In this document: positions 54,323 through 61,806 of the stretch, in pieces
Layout: the number at the start of each line of letters is the position of its first letter
How positions within the stretch are numbered: the stretch's first letter is position 1
NCBI RefSeq assembly: GCF_001679785.1
Contig: NZ_CP016286.1
Span: 1,922,001-1,986,000, forward strand
Origin: Rhizobium leguminosarum
Lineage (GTDB): Bacteria; Pseudomonadota; Alphaproteobacteria; Rhizobiales; Rhizobiaceae
DNA: 64,000 bases
Reading direction: 5' to 3'
Translations under genes and position numbers: made by a program
Notes under the pieces: model-generated
What the model saw: only the letters and a program-made list of their open reading frames with translations
Database searches by the model: none
What the model was told of the DNA's origin: nothing

Positions 54323-54529
54323 TCAGCAGCTCGTTAAACGATAGACTTTATCATGGTCATCAAGAGCAGAAAGCGCAGCATCATCCTCTTTTGGCGGCCA
54401 ATGTTTCCACCTGAAATGTCGCAACTGCCCCTGCCGTGTTGACAGCGAGGCTGCCCTCGCCGTCATCAACTGTTCCATCATCGTTGCTCGTTCGGCCAGC
54501 GATGTCGGCAACTCGTCTTCGTAGATCAC
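54323..54529 (-). CDS. Small hypothetical protein upstream of DUF4238
   Basis: A 68-residue protein read from GTG at 54529 (GGAG five bases upstream). It has helical content with [24 protein letters not shown] and a basic middle ([13 protein letters not shown]). The stop lies nine bases after the CTG start proposed for DUF4238, so the genes overlap and are probably coupled. A frame break joining the two into one gene cannot be ruled out. An upstream ATG at 54580 sits inside the copA promoter and is unlikely. Confidence 0.5.
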   Translation of the reverse strand: MIYEDELPTSLAERATMMEQLMTARAASLSTRQGQLRHFRWKHWPPKEDDAALSALDDHDKVYRLTSC

Positions 54530-54567
54530 GTCAACTCCATCTTTCCGCGTTTTTCGCAAAACCGCTC

Positions 54568-54598
54568 TTGACCTTACCATCTTTGGAAGCTTTACCTA
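54568..54598 (+). promoter_or_regulatory. CueR-type promoter of copA
   Basis: TTGACC (54568-54573), 19-base spacer with ACCTTACC and TTTGGAAG as interrupted repeat, then TACCTA (54593-54598). It mirrors the copZ promoter at 44229-44259. The copA start lies 30 bases downstream. Confidence 0.85.
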
Positions 54599-54627
54599 TC
54601 TATGCAGTTAGGAAAAGGATTCCTCCG

Positions 54628-57111
54628 ATGACTGCGATTTCAAAGTTTACCCCAGCCTCTCCGCTACCCCTTGCCACCGATTTTGGCATCGAGGGGATGA
54701 CATGCTCATCCTGCGTTCTCCGTGTGGAAAAAGCTATTGCGGCCGTGCCGGGCGTGGCTTCCGCCAATGTTAATTTGGCTACGGAACGAGCAACCGTTCG
54801 CTTCAATGGAGCGCCGGACACCAGTGGGGTTCTCCGCGCAATCGAAAAGGCTGGATATGAGCCCAAGATCGTCACCCAGGAACTCAGTGTCGAAGGCATG
54901 ACCTGCGCCTCGTGCGTCTCTCGTGTTGAAAAGGCGCTGAAGGCGGTGCCCGGTGTCATCGACGCTTCTGTGAACCTCGCTACGGAAAAGGCGACCGTTC
55001 GTCTCATCTCCGGAACGACTGAGATAACTGCGCTTGAGGCAGCCGTCCGGGGTGCAGGTTATGACGTTCGCAAGGTGGTCGCCACTGAGGTCAGCGGTGA
55101 CGGTGACGACCATCGTACCGTCGAGATACGTACGCTCAAGAACCTGCTGTTTTTCTCGGCGTTGCTGACACTTCCGCTCTTCCTGTTGGAGATGGGCTCC
55201 CACTTCATACCCGGCGTCCACGAACTGATCATGGACACCATCGGGATGCGCAACAATCTTTATCTCCAGTTCGTGCTGGCGACCGTGGTCCTGTTTGGTC
55301 CGGGCCTGAGGTTCTTCCAGAAGGGCGTACCAAACCTGTTACGCTGGACGCCTGATATGAATTCGCTTGTCGTCCTTGGTACTTCTGCGGCCTGGGGCTA
55401 TTCGGTCGTTGCAACCTTTTTGCCTGGCCTTCTGCCCCCAGGGACCGCGAATGTCTATTACGAGGCTGCGGCCGTTATCGTCACGCTGATCCTGCTCGGC
55501 CGATACCTGGAAGCCCGCGCCAAGGGCCGGACCAGCCAGGCGATCAAGCGGCTAGTCGGCCTGCAACCCAAGACGGCCTTCGTCTCTCATGGCGGGGAAT
55601 TCGTCGAGATTCAGATCAGCGACGTTGTCGTCGGCGACATCATCCGGATCAGGCCGGGTGAAAAAATCCCGGTCGACGGCACTGTGGTAGACGGCAGTTC
55701 GTACGTCGACGAATCCATGATTACGGGAGAGCCTGTACCCGTTCAGAAGTCTGCGAACAGCGAAGTGGTCGGCGGCACCATCAACAAGACGGGGTCGTTT
55801 ACCTTCAAGGCAACCAAGGTCGGCAGCGACACGCTGCTCGCGCAGATCATCAAGATGGTCGAGGCCGCGCAGGGTTCGAAACTGCCGATCCAGGCCCTGG
55901 TCGACAAGGTTACCGGTTGGTTTGTTCCGGCCGTGATCCTCGCGGCCATCGTGACCTTCGCTGCCTGGTACGTCTTCGGCCCCTCTCCTGCGCTGACATT
56001 CGCGCTGGTGAACGCGGTCGCTGTTCTCATTATCGCATGCCCCTGCGCCATGGGTCTGGCAACACCGACCTCGATCATGGTCGGCACGGGCCGCGCAGCT
56101 GAACTCGGCATACTGTTCCGGAAGGGTGAAGCACTGCAAAGCCTGCGTGAGGCAGATGTCGTTGCGCTCGACAAGACCGGAACCCTGACCAAGGGACGCC
56201 CGGAACTGACGGACCTGATCGTCGCCGACGGCTTCGACGCCGACCTGGTACTGGCTCAGATTGCAAGCCTGGAGTCCTTGTCCGAGCATCCGATTGCCGA
56301 AGCTATCGTATCGGCCGCGAAGGCGAAGGGCGTTGGTTTGGCCACCGTGAAGAATTTCGAGGCGACACCTGGATTTGGTGTGAGCGGCACGGTGGACGGA
56401 TCGGACATCCTTGTTGGTGCCGACCGCGCCCTGCAGCTACACAAGATCGATGTTTCGACGTTCGCCCGCGAAGCCGAACGGCTCGGCGACAGCGGCAAGT
56501 CTCCGCTCTATGCAGCAATCGACGGACGTCTGGCGGCCATCATCGCTGTTTCCGATCCAATCAAGGAAACCACTCCTCAGGCGATTAAGGCCCTGCATAA
56601 CCTTGGCCTGAAGGTGGCGATGATCACCGGAGATAACCGTCGTACGGCCGAGGCAATAGCCAGGCAGCTTGGTATCGACGAAGTCATCGCCGAGGTTTTG
56701 CCGGAGGGAAAGGTCGAGGCGGTCAAGAGACTTCGACACGACAACCGAAAGGTGGCCTTCATCGGTGACGGCATCAACGATGCCCCAGCCCTGACCGAAG
56801 CCGATGTCGGCCTGGCGGTAGGGACAGGAACTGATATCGCGATTGAAAGTGCCGATGTCGTGCTCATGTCGGGAGACCTGAACGGTGTGCCGAAGGCCAT
56901 CGCCCTCAGCAAGGCCACGATCCTGAACATCAAGCAGAACTTGTTTTGGGCATTCGCCTACAACGTCCTGCTGATTCCGGTCGCTGCTGGCGTATTGTAC
57001 CCCGTGAACGGCACCCTTATGTCGCCGATATTCGCAGCGGCTGCGATGGCAATGTCGAGTGTGTTTGTACTCGGCAATGCGCTCCGGCTTCGTCGGGCAA
57101 ATCCAGCTTGA
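54628..57111 (+). CDS. copA: Cu(I)-exporting P1B-type ATPase CopA
   Basis: An 827-residue copper ATPase with two N-terminal HMA domains ([15 protein letters not shown] and [15 protein letters not shown]), eight transmembrane helices, the metal site CPC in [15 protein letters not shown], the phosphorylation site DKTGTLT and the ATP hinge MITGDN and [10 protein letters not shown]. It pumps Cu(I) from cytosol to periplasm. The start at 54628 fits the CueR promoter. cueR follows 54 bases later with a hairpin between. Confidence 0.95.
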   Translation: MTAISKFTPASPLPLATDFGIEGMTCSSCVLRVEKAIAAVPGVASANVNLATERATVRFNGAPDTSGVLRAIEKAGYEPKIVTQELSVEGMTCASCVSRVEKALKAVPGVIDASVNLATEKATVRLISGTTEITALEAAVRGAGYDVRKVVATEVSGDGDDHRTVEIRTLKNLLFFSALLTLPLFLLEMGSHFIPGVHELIMDTIGMRNNLYLQFVLATVVLFGPGLRFFQKGVPNLLRWTPDMNSLVVLGTSAAWGYSVVATFLPGLLPPGTANVYYEAAAVIVTLILLGRYLEARAKGRTSQAIKRLVGLQPKTAFVSHGGEFVEIQISDVVVGDIIRIRPGEKIPVDGTVVDGSSYVDESMITGEPVPVQKSANSEVVGGTINKTGSFTFKATKVGSDTLLAQIIKMVEAAQGSKLPIQALVDKVTGWFVPAVILAAIVTFAAWYVFGPSPALTFALVNAVAVLIIACPCAMGLATPTSIMVGTGRAAELGILFRKGEALQSLREADVVALDKTGTLTKGRPELTDLIVADGFDADLVLAQIASLESLSEHPIAEAIVSAAKAKGVGLATVKNFEATPGFGVSGTVDGSDILVGADRALQLHKIDVSTFAREAERLGDSGKSPLYAAIDGRLAAIIAVSDPIKETTPQAIKALHNLGLKVAMITGDNRRTAEAIARQLGIDEVIAEVLPEGKVEAVKRLRHDNRKVAFIGDGINDAPALTEADVGLAVGTGTDIAIESADVVLMSGDLNGVPKAIALSKATILNIKQNLFWAFAYNVLLIPVAAGVLYPVNGTLMSPIFAAAAMAMSSVFVLGNALRLRRANPA

Positions 57112-57117
57112 AAATCC

Positions 57118-57143
57118 GGGCGTCCGGTTCTGGCCGGACGCCC
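57118..57143 (+). terminator. GC-rich hairpin between copA and cueR
   Basis: GGGCGTCCGG pairs perfectly with CCGGACGCCC around a six-base loop. There is no T-run, so it may reduce rather than stop read-through into cueR. Confidence 0.55.
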
Positions 57144-57165
57144 GTCCACTCATGAGGATATCAAA

Positions 57166-57609
57166 ATGAATATCGGGCAAGCCTCAAAAGCGACCGGCGT
57201 TTCTACAAAAATGATCCGCTACTACGAGCAGATCAAGTTGATAAGCCCCGCGCACCGGACGGAGGCGAGCTATCGCACTTACAGCGACAACGACATTCAT
57301 ACATTGCGGTTTGTCCGAGGAGCCCGTGACCTCGGTTTTTCAGTGGAGCAGATGAAAACGCTTTTGACCCTATGGCGCGACCGTTCGAGAGCGAGTGCAG
57401 ACGTCAAAGCGATTGCACTTGAGCATATCGCCGAACTGGAACGTAAGGCGGCGGCGATACAAGCCATGACCAAGACCCTAAAGCACCTGGCGAACAATTG
57501 CCAAGGCAATGATCGACCGGATTGCCCGATCATTGAAGAGATTGCGAACGCCTCTGAAAAGCAAACACCGGATATCAATGCCCGATTTGGGGTCAACGCT
57601 AAGCAATGA
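57166..57609 (+). CDS. cueR: Cu(I)-responsive MerR-family regulator CueR
   Basis: A 147-residue MerR protein: MNIGQASKATGVSTKMIRYY as helix-turn-helix, a dimerising coiled coil in the middle, and the metal loop NNCQGNDRPDCPIIEE, which has the C-x7-C spacing of CueR. It activates the 19-base-spacer promoters at 44229 and 54568. It is transcribed in the same direction as copA. It ends 20 bases before the TetR gene stop on the opposite strand. Confidence 0.93.
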   Translation: MNIGQASKATGVSTKMIRYYEQIKLISPAHRTEASYRTYSDNDIHTLRFVRGARDLGFSVEQMKTLLTLWRDRSRASADVKAIALEHIAELERKAAAIQAMTKTLKHLANNCQGNDRPDCPIIEEIANASEKQTPDINARFGVNAKQ

Positions 57610-57628
57610 GGGTTTTTCGATCCGGCCT

Positions 57629-58216
57629 TCAAGAGTCCTTCGCCATCACCCCTTCTGACGCCAATCGACGAAACATCGCATCGACTCGGTCGGGCGGCAG
57701 TTTCGTGCCTCCATCCAACCACCAGGTCAGTACCGCCATGTAGGCACCAACGACGTATTGAACAACGAGTTCTCGCGGGATGGCATCTTGCAAGGGCTTG
57801 CCGACATTGGTCGCCAGTTCGGCTCGGACTAAATCGGAGAGTATCTGGCGAATTGTGCCAAGTGCGACCGCACCTCCGCGACTGCCCGCCAACGCCCGAT
57901 AAACATCGACATGGTCGCGGGCATGTTCGAACATAGCGAGGCTGAAGCCCAAACGTTGGCTCCCCTCGCCCTTCGCCGCATGAGCCGCCGTTTCAGCAAG
58001 TTGCCTGCGCAAGCCGTCGAGGCCGCTTTGCTTCAAATCATCCTTGCCCGTGTAGTGCAGATAGAAGGTTGATCGACCTACGTTCGCTGCCTGGCATATT
58101 TCTTCAACGGTGATGGAATCGTAGCCCTTTTCAATAATCAAGGAAATCAGGGCTCGGTGTAGCGATGTCCTGGTTCGGGCTATCCTGCGGTCAATCGTAT
58201 GGTTGGCTGTTGCCAT
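57629..58216 (-). CDS. TetR/AcrR-family regulator
   Basis: A 195-residue TetR protein with N-terminal helix-turn-helix RTSLHRALISLIIEKGYDSI and TVEEICQAANVGRSTFYLHY. The C-terminal ligand domain is unassigned. The start at 58216 is preferred because the frame upstream is unlike the family. It is divergent from a small membrane protein pair at 58356-59065 with a 139-base gap, so it probably controls these. Confidence 0.85.
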   Translation of the reverse strand: MATANHTIDRRIARTRTSLHRALISLIIEKGYDSITVEEICQAANVGRSTFYLHYTGKDDLKQSGLDGLRRQLAETAAHAAKGEGSQRLGFSLAMFEHARDHVDVYRALAGSRGGAVALGTIRQILSDLVRAELATNVGKPLQDAIPRELVVQYVVGAYMAVLTWWLDGGTKLPPDRVDAMFRRLASEGVMAKDS

Positions 58217-58355
58217 CGCTGTTCCCGGGCAAATCGAGGAGATCGTCCAACAACGGACCTTCCCGTCTGTTTGGTCGTTGACTCCGTTGAACATCATCTC
58301 TGTTATCAGACATGATGTCCACTTTACGAAGATGCGAAGGGCAATGTGAACGAAG

Positions 58356-58544
58356 ATGGCTGATCCGGATTCCTACCCTGGAATGCCTCGATGGGTGAAA
58401 ATCTCTGGGATAATGCTCGGCGTGATAATCTTGATGGCCGTCATTTTGATAGTCACCGGAATCGGTGGCCCTCACGGTCCTGGCCGCCACCTGTCGCCTG
58501 CTGACACGGGCAGCCAGACAACGCCACAAGGTGATCGCCCATGA
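58356..58544 (+). CDS. Small single-helix membrane protein
   Basis: A 62-residue protein with a central hydrophobic helix (ISGIMLGVIILMAVILIVTG) flanked by MADPDSYPGMPRWVK and a polar tail (GGPHGPGRHLSPADTG). It overlaps the next gene by four bases (ATGA). Small proteins of this type occur in rhizobial copper and efflux clusters with DUF2269-like partners. Function unknown; likely helps the neighbouring membrane protein. Confidence 0.65.
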   Translation: MADPDSYPGMPRWVKISGIMLGVIILMAVILIVTGIGGPHGPGRHLSPADTGSQTTPQGDRP

Positions 58545-59065
58545 ATATAAGACCCGGGCTCCGCAAGTTCGTCCTGATCGCGCACATCGTTTCCTCGGTC
58601 GGCTCGCTCGGCGCGGTCGCGGGCTTCCTCGCTCTCGCGGTGGCAGGCCTCACGAGTCAGGATGCGCAGGTGACGCGGAGCGCCTATATCGCAATGGAGG
58701 TGATTGCGCGTTTTGTCATTGTTCCTTTAGTTTCCGCCTCCTTGCTCATCGGCGTCGCTCAGTCTCTGGGCACGACATGGGGCTTGTTCCGACACTATTG
58801 GGTCCTGGCGAAACTCCTCCTAACCCTCCTGGCCGTGATTGTTTTGCTGCTCCAGATGGAGGGAATAGCCCACGTCGCGGCGGTAGCGGTTGAGACGACA
58901 TTGTCCAGTGCCGATCTCCTTGGTCTCAGGCGCTCGCTCGTTGTCCATGCCGCTGGTGGCCTCGTCGTATTGCTCGTGACGACGACGCTTTCGGTCTACA
59001 AGCCGCGTGGAATGACCAGATACGGATGGCGCAAACTGCACAACCAGAAAGGTGACCCAGCATAG
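58541..59065 (+). CDS. DUF2269-like four-helix membrane protein
   Basis: A 174-residue membrane protein with four hydrophobic segments (KFVLIAHIVSSVGSLGAVAG; FVIVPLVSASLLIGVAQSLG; and two more around VLAKLLLTLLAVIVLLLQM and HAAGGLVVLLVTTTLSVY). It matches the general layout of DUF2269-type proteins. It is the second gene of a TetR-linked pair. Role unknown. Confidence 0.7.
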   Translation: MNIRPGLRKFVLIAHIVSSVGSLGAVAGFLALAVAGLTSQDAQVTRSAYIAMEVIARFVIVPLVSASLLIGVAQSLGTTWGLFRHYWVLAKLLLTLLAVIVLLLQMEGIAHVAAVAVETTLSSADLLGLRRSLVVHAAGGLVVLLVTTTLSVYKPRGMTRYGWRKLHNQKGDPA

Positions 59066-59242
59066 GCACGCCGGAGGGATTTCAGGGAAGAGGTCGTGCG
59101 ACACTTCAAAATTTACGAAAATTTAGGTTAATTTTATCTATCTGAACCTGCCTGTTTCGATCTGGAAAAAGAAAGCTATGGTTGCACCCACACGTCCCTG
59201 GGCGTGTCCCAATCTTTCCAGAGACAGCCACGGATCGTCACA

Positions 59243-60457
59243 ATGAACACTATCGTCAATTCAGATTCTGCTTATTTCCCATCAGCACGAAGTCTCGCGT
59301 CTCAAGCCACGGAGAAGGTACAATCAAGGGCGGTTGGCCCCGATGTTCTCCGATCATTGGCGATCCTGCTTGTTATGCTGGTGCACCTACCAGTCGAGGC
59401 GACACCATCCCTGTTGGTCGGCATTCGTACCTATGGGTGGCTAGGGGTCGATATTTTCTTTGTTTTGAGCGGGTTTCTGATCGGAACCCAACTCTTCAAG
59501 GAAGTTTTCCGAACCGGAAACGTTGGGCTGAAGTCCTTCTATCTGCGCCGTGCCTTTCGTATTTTCCCGGCGTTTTTCGTTGTTCTCGGCCTCTACGCAA
59601 TTTTCCCCATTCTCCGGGACGCTCCGACGATGCAACCGGTCTGGAGCTTTGCGACCTTCACTGTAAATTTCGACTTCGATCCTCGCGTAGGACGAGCCTT
59701 TACGCAGGCATGGTCGCTTTGTGTCGAGGAGCATTTCTATTTGGTCTTGCCGCTTCTCGTATTGCTGTTGCATCGTCGGATTAGCACGGGTTGGATGCTT
59801 TTGACCGCTATGGCGTTGGTGGTTGCGGGAATGATCCTTCGATACGCGATTTGGGAAAGCCAGGTCGGCGTTCTTGTTGATGCCGACAAGCTGAGAGATG
59901 CCTTCGCCGTATATCTCAGGGACGTATATTATCCGACATACACCCGCCTGGATGGCCTGATGTTCGGTGTGATCCTCGCTGCGGCAAGATTTTTCAAACC
60001 GGAACTCTGCAAGCGTCACGCGCCTCCGCGTGTCGCCCTGCCGTTAGGAGCCGCTCTCGTCGTGGCGGCACTTGTACTGTTTTCCATCCGAGGACCACTT
60101 GCAGGAACAAACCTCTTTCTCGTCTTCCAGGCGCAGCTTGGTGCAGTTGCCGGATTTCCGCTGATTTCAATCGGCATCGCCCTAATTCTTGGCGCTATGC
60201 TCGACTTGGAGCATGTTCTGAAACGGTGGCCGGTTCCGGGTGCCGTGATTGTCGCCACCTTGTCGTACAGCCTGTATCTGACCCACAAATCGGTCTTCCA
60301 TGTTGACAGACTTATCTTCGGGGAAGAGAACCTTCAGGGTGGTTTTGGCTTCGTGATTTATCTGGCGACCAGCTTTGCGGCTGCAACCGTGCTCTGGTTT
60401 TGCGTAGAGAGGACCTTCCTCCTCATTCGAGATCGCGTTCTCTCTCCGAGCAAATGA
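59243..60457 (+). CDS. OafA/YrhL-type membrane acyltransferase
   Basis: A 404-residue polytopic protein of the acyltransferase-3 family: LRSLAILLVMLVHLPVEATP near the N-terminus (the catalytic H in the first helix), then LGVDIFFVLSGFLIGTQLFK and the R-x10-H-like segment RRAFRIFPAFFVVLG. It would add acyl groups to surface polysaccharide or another envelope molecule. ATG at 59243 is chosen; a GTG start at 59204 is possible. It has no obvious functional tie to the copper genes. Confidence 0.85.
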   Translation: MNTIVNSDSAYFPSARSLASQATEKVQSRAVGPDVLRSLAILLVMLVHLPVEATPSLLVGIRTYGWLGVDIFFVLSGFLIGTQLFKEVFRTGNVGLKSFYLRRAFRIFPAFFVVLGLYAIFPILRDAPTMQPVWSFATFTVNFDFDPRVGRAFTQAWSLCVEEHFYLVLPLLVLLLHRRISTGWMLLTAMALVVAGMILRYAIWESQVGVLVDADKLRDAFAVYLRDVYYPTYTRLDGLMFGVILAAARFFKPELCKRHAPPRVALPLGAALVVAALVLFSIRGPLAGTNLFLVFQAQLGAVAGFPLISIGIALILGAMLDLEHVLKRWPVPGAVIVATLSYSLYLTHKSVFHVDRLIFGEENLQGGFGFVIYLATSFAAATVLWFCVERTFLLIRDRVLSPSK

Positions 60458-60543
60458 CCTAAACCGGCCAGCTTCGACCATATCTCGAAGCTGGCAGTAA
60501 CATTCGCGATAAAATAGGCGCTAACGGCGATTGCAAGTTCCCG

Positions 60544-61116
60544 CTACTTGGGTTCGATCCGGAACTTGGCATGGCAAGACGTGCACGTTTGAAGCATCAG
60601 ATGAAAGGCATGTTCGGCGGGCATTGATTCCGCTTCTCGTGCGGCGTCAATCTTCCGTGCCAGGGGTCCGCCCATCATGGCCTCGCCCCCCTGCATTCGC
60701 GTTTCGGGGCCGAGCGTATCGGGATTTCGGTCAGCTGCGACGGACAGGGCCGACGCGTAAATGCCAAGATCGTTTGCCAACTTGTCGAACTGTTGACGGT
60801 CGGTTTCAATGCTTGCGCTGGCTTTCGAGCCAGCCGTGGTGCCGGAACCGTCGAACAACGTCGACAAGGTAGCTCCCGAGTGAGCCCGAATGGTCTCGGC
60901 GGCCGCTTTGAACGCTTTTGCGTCGTAGGGCGACGTGTTCTTGAACATGGCGTTGATGGACTTGGCGGCGTTTGCCATCGCCTTCATGCCGTCTTGTCTT
61001 TGGATAGAGTTGCTTGGCAGGGCGGTTTGGGCGGTTGCTACGGAGATCGCTGTGGCGAAAACGGCTATTGGAAGAACAAGAACTGCTAGTTTCCTCACGC
61101 TTGCATTCATCCCCAT
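60544..61116 (-). CDS. cycP: Cytochrome c' (class II cytochrome c)
   Basis: A 190-residue exported cytochrome. Signal peptide MGMNASVRKLAVLVLPIAVFATAISVATAQ; then a four-helix bundle with the single haem site CTSCH near the C-terminus (LMLQTCTSCHAKFRIEP), as in class II cytochromes c. This fold binds NO in many bacteria and protects against it. An FNR/FixK-like box lies about 95 bases upstream (61210-61223). ATG at 61116 has GGAG seven bases before. The gene symbol follows usage for cytochrome c' and is a tentative label. Confidence 0.8.
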   Translation of the reverse strand: MGMNASVRKLAVLVLPIAVFATAISVATAQTALPSNSIQRQDGMKAMANAAKSINAMFKNTSPYDAKAFKAAAETIRAHSGATLSTLFDGSGTTAGSKASASIETDRQQFDKLANDLGIYASALSVAADRNPDTLGPETRMQGGEAMMGGPLARKIDAAREAESMPAEHAFHLMLQTCTSCHAKFRIEPK

Positions 61117-61209
61117 GCTACACTCCATTTCCCCGGGGACTATTCCTCCCAGTTTTGACCATGCCATTGGACGGAGGCTCAACCTTCGGGGCTGGAAACG
61201 TTCTCGCGT

Positions 61210-61223
61210 TTGATCCAGGTCAA
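61210..61223. promoter_or_regulatory. FNR/FixK-type box
   Basis: TTGAT-CCAG-GTCAA matches the TTGAT-N4-ATCAA consensus at nine of ten positions. It lies in the divergent gap between the cytochrome c' gene (start 61116) and the gene at 61285. Oxygen- or NO-responsive Crp/Fnr proteins are the likely binders. Confidence 0.6.
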
Positions 61224-61284
61224 CGCAACTCTCGCATCGGCACGGCACTGTGCTTGAATACAATAACAAGGTTCGAGCGAAAAC

Positions 61285-61647
61285 ATGTTCGCCGTAAGCC
61301 AAACCATTCGAAGATACGCGAAAGAATTGCTGACCCTTTTGGTCGCAATTATGTTCCTCGTCGCGCCGATGGCCGAGGCTGCTCCCGTTATTTGCGATAA
61401 CAGCTCACCTCAAGTTGCACATATCGAAACGTCCATGGGTGACGTAGCTGGACAAGGTGATCTCCACCCTGCCGAGCAGAAGTCTTGCTGCAAAAGCGTA
61501 TGCAGCCTGTGCAACGTCATTCTTCCGGCTTCGGACCCTGGTGTTTTTCACCTGGATTTTGGCGCTCAGCGACACCTTGATCCTCAGCAGTCCATGACCG
61601 GCCTCAGCTCCTCACCTGCTCTCGGCCCTCCCCGATCCCTTCTCTGA
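61285..61647 (+). CDS. Small exported cysteine-rich protein
   Basis: A 120-residue protein with a signal peptide or membrane helix (ELLTLLVAIMFLVAPMAEAA) and a cysteine cluster SCCKSVCSLCNVILPASDP, similar in style to the DUF2946-like gene at 43723-44091. It begins 62 bases after the FNR-like box and precedes the second copper ATPase on the same strand. A role in periplasmic copper binding is inferred from the cysteines and the neighbours. Confidence 0.6.
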   Translation: MFAVSQTIRRYAKELLTLLVAIMFLVAPMAEAAPVICDNSSPQVAHIETSMGDVAGQGDLHPAEQKSCCKSVCSLCNVILPASDPGVFHLDFGAQRHLDPQQSMTGLSSSPALGPPRSLL

Positions 61648-61806
61648 ACACCTCCGCTCAACGGCGGGATGATCGTCGGTTGCCTGCGATACCCGCGCGG
61701 CGACCATGTCGGTGACAATTGCCGACACCCTGGTACTGCGTCTCCTTGCAAAGTCTTGGATCAGCCAGAGACGCTCCGAACGAGGCGAACCAATAGGGAA
61801 CTAATC

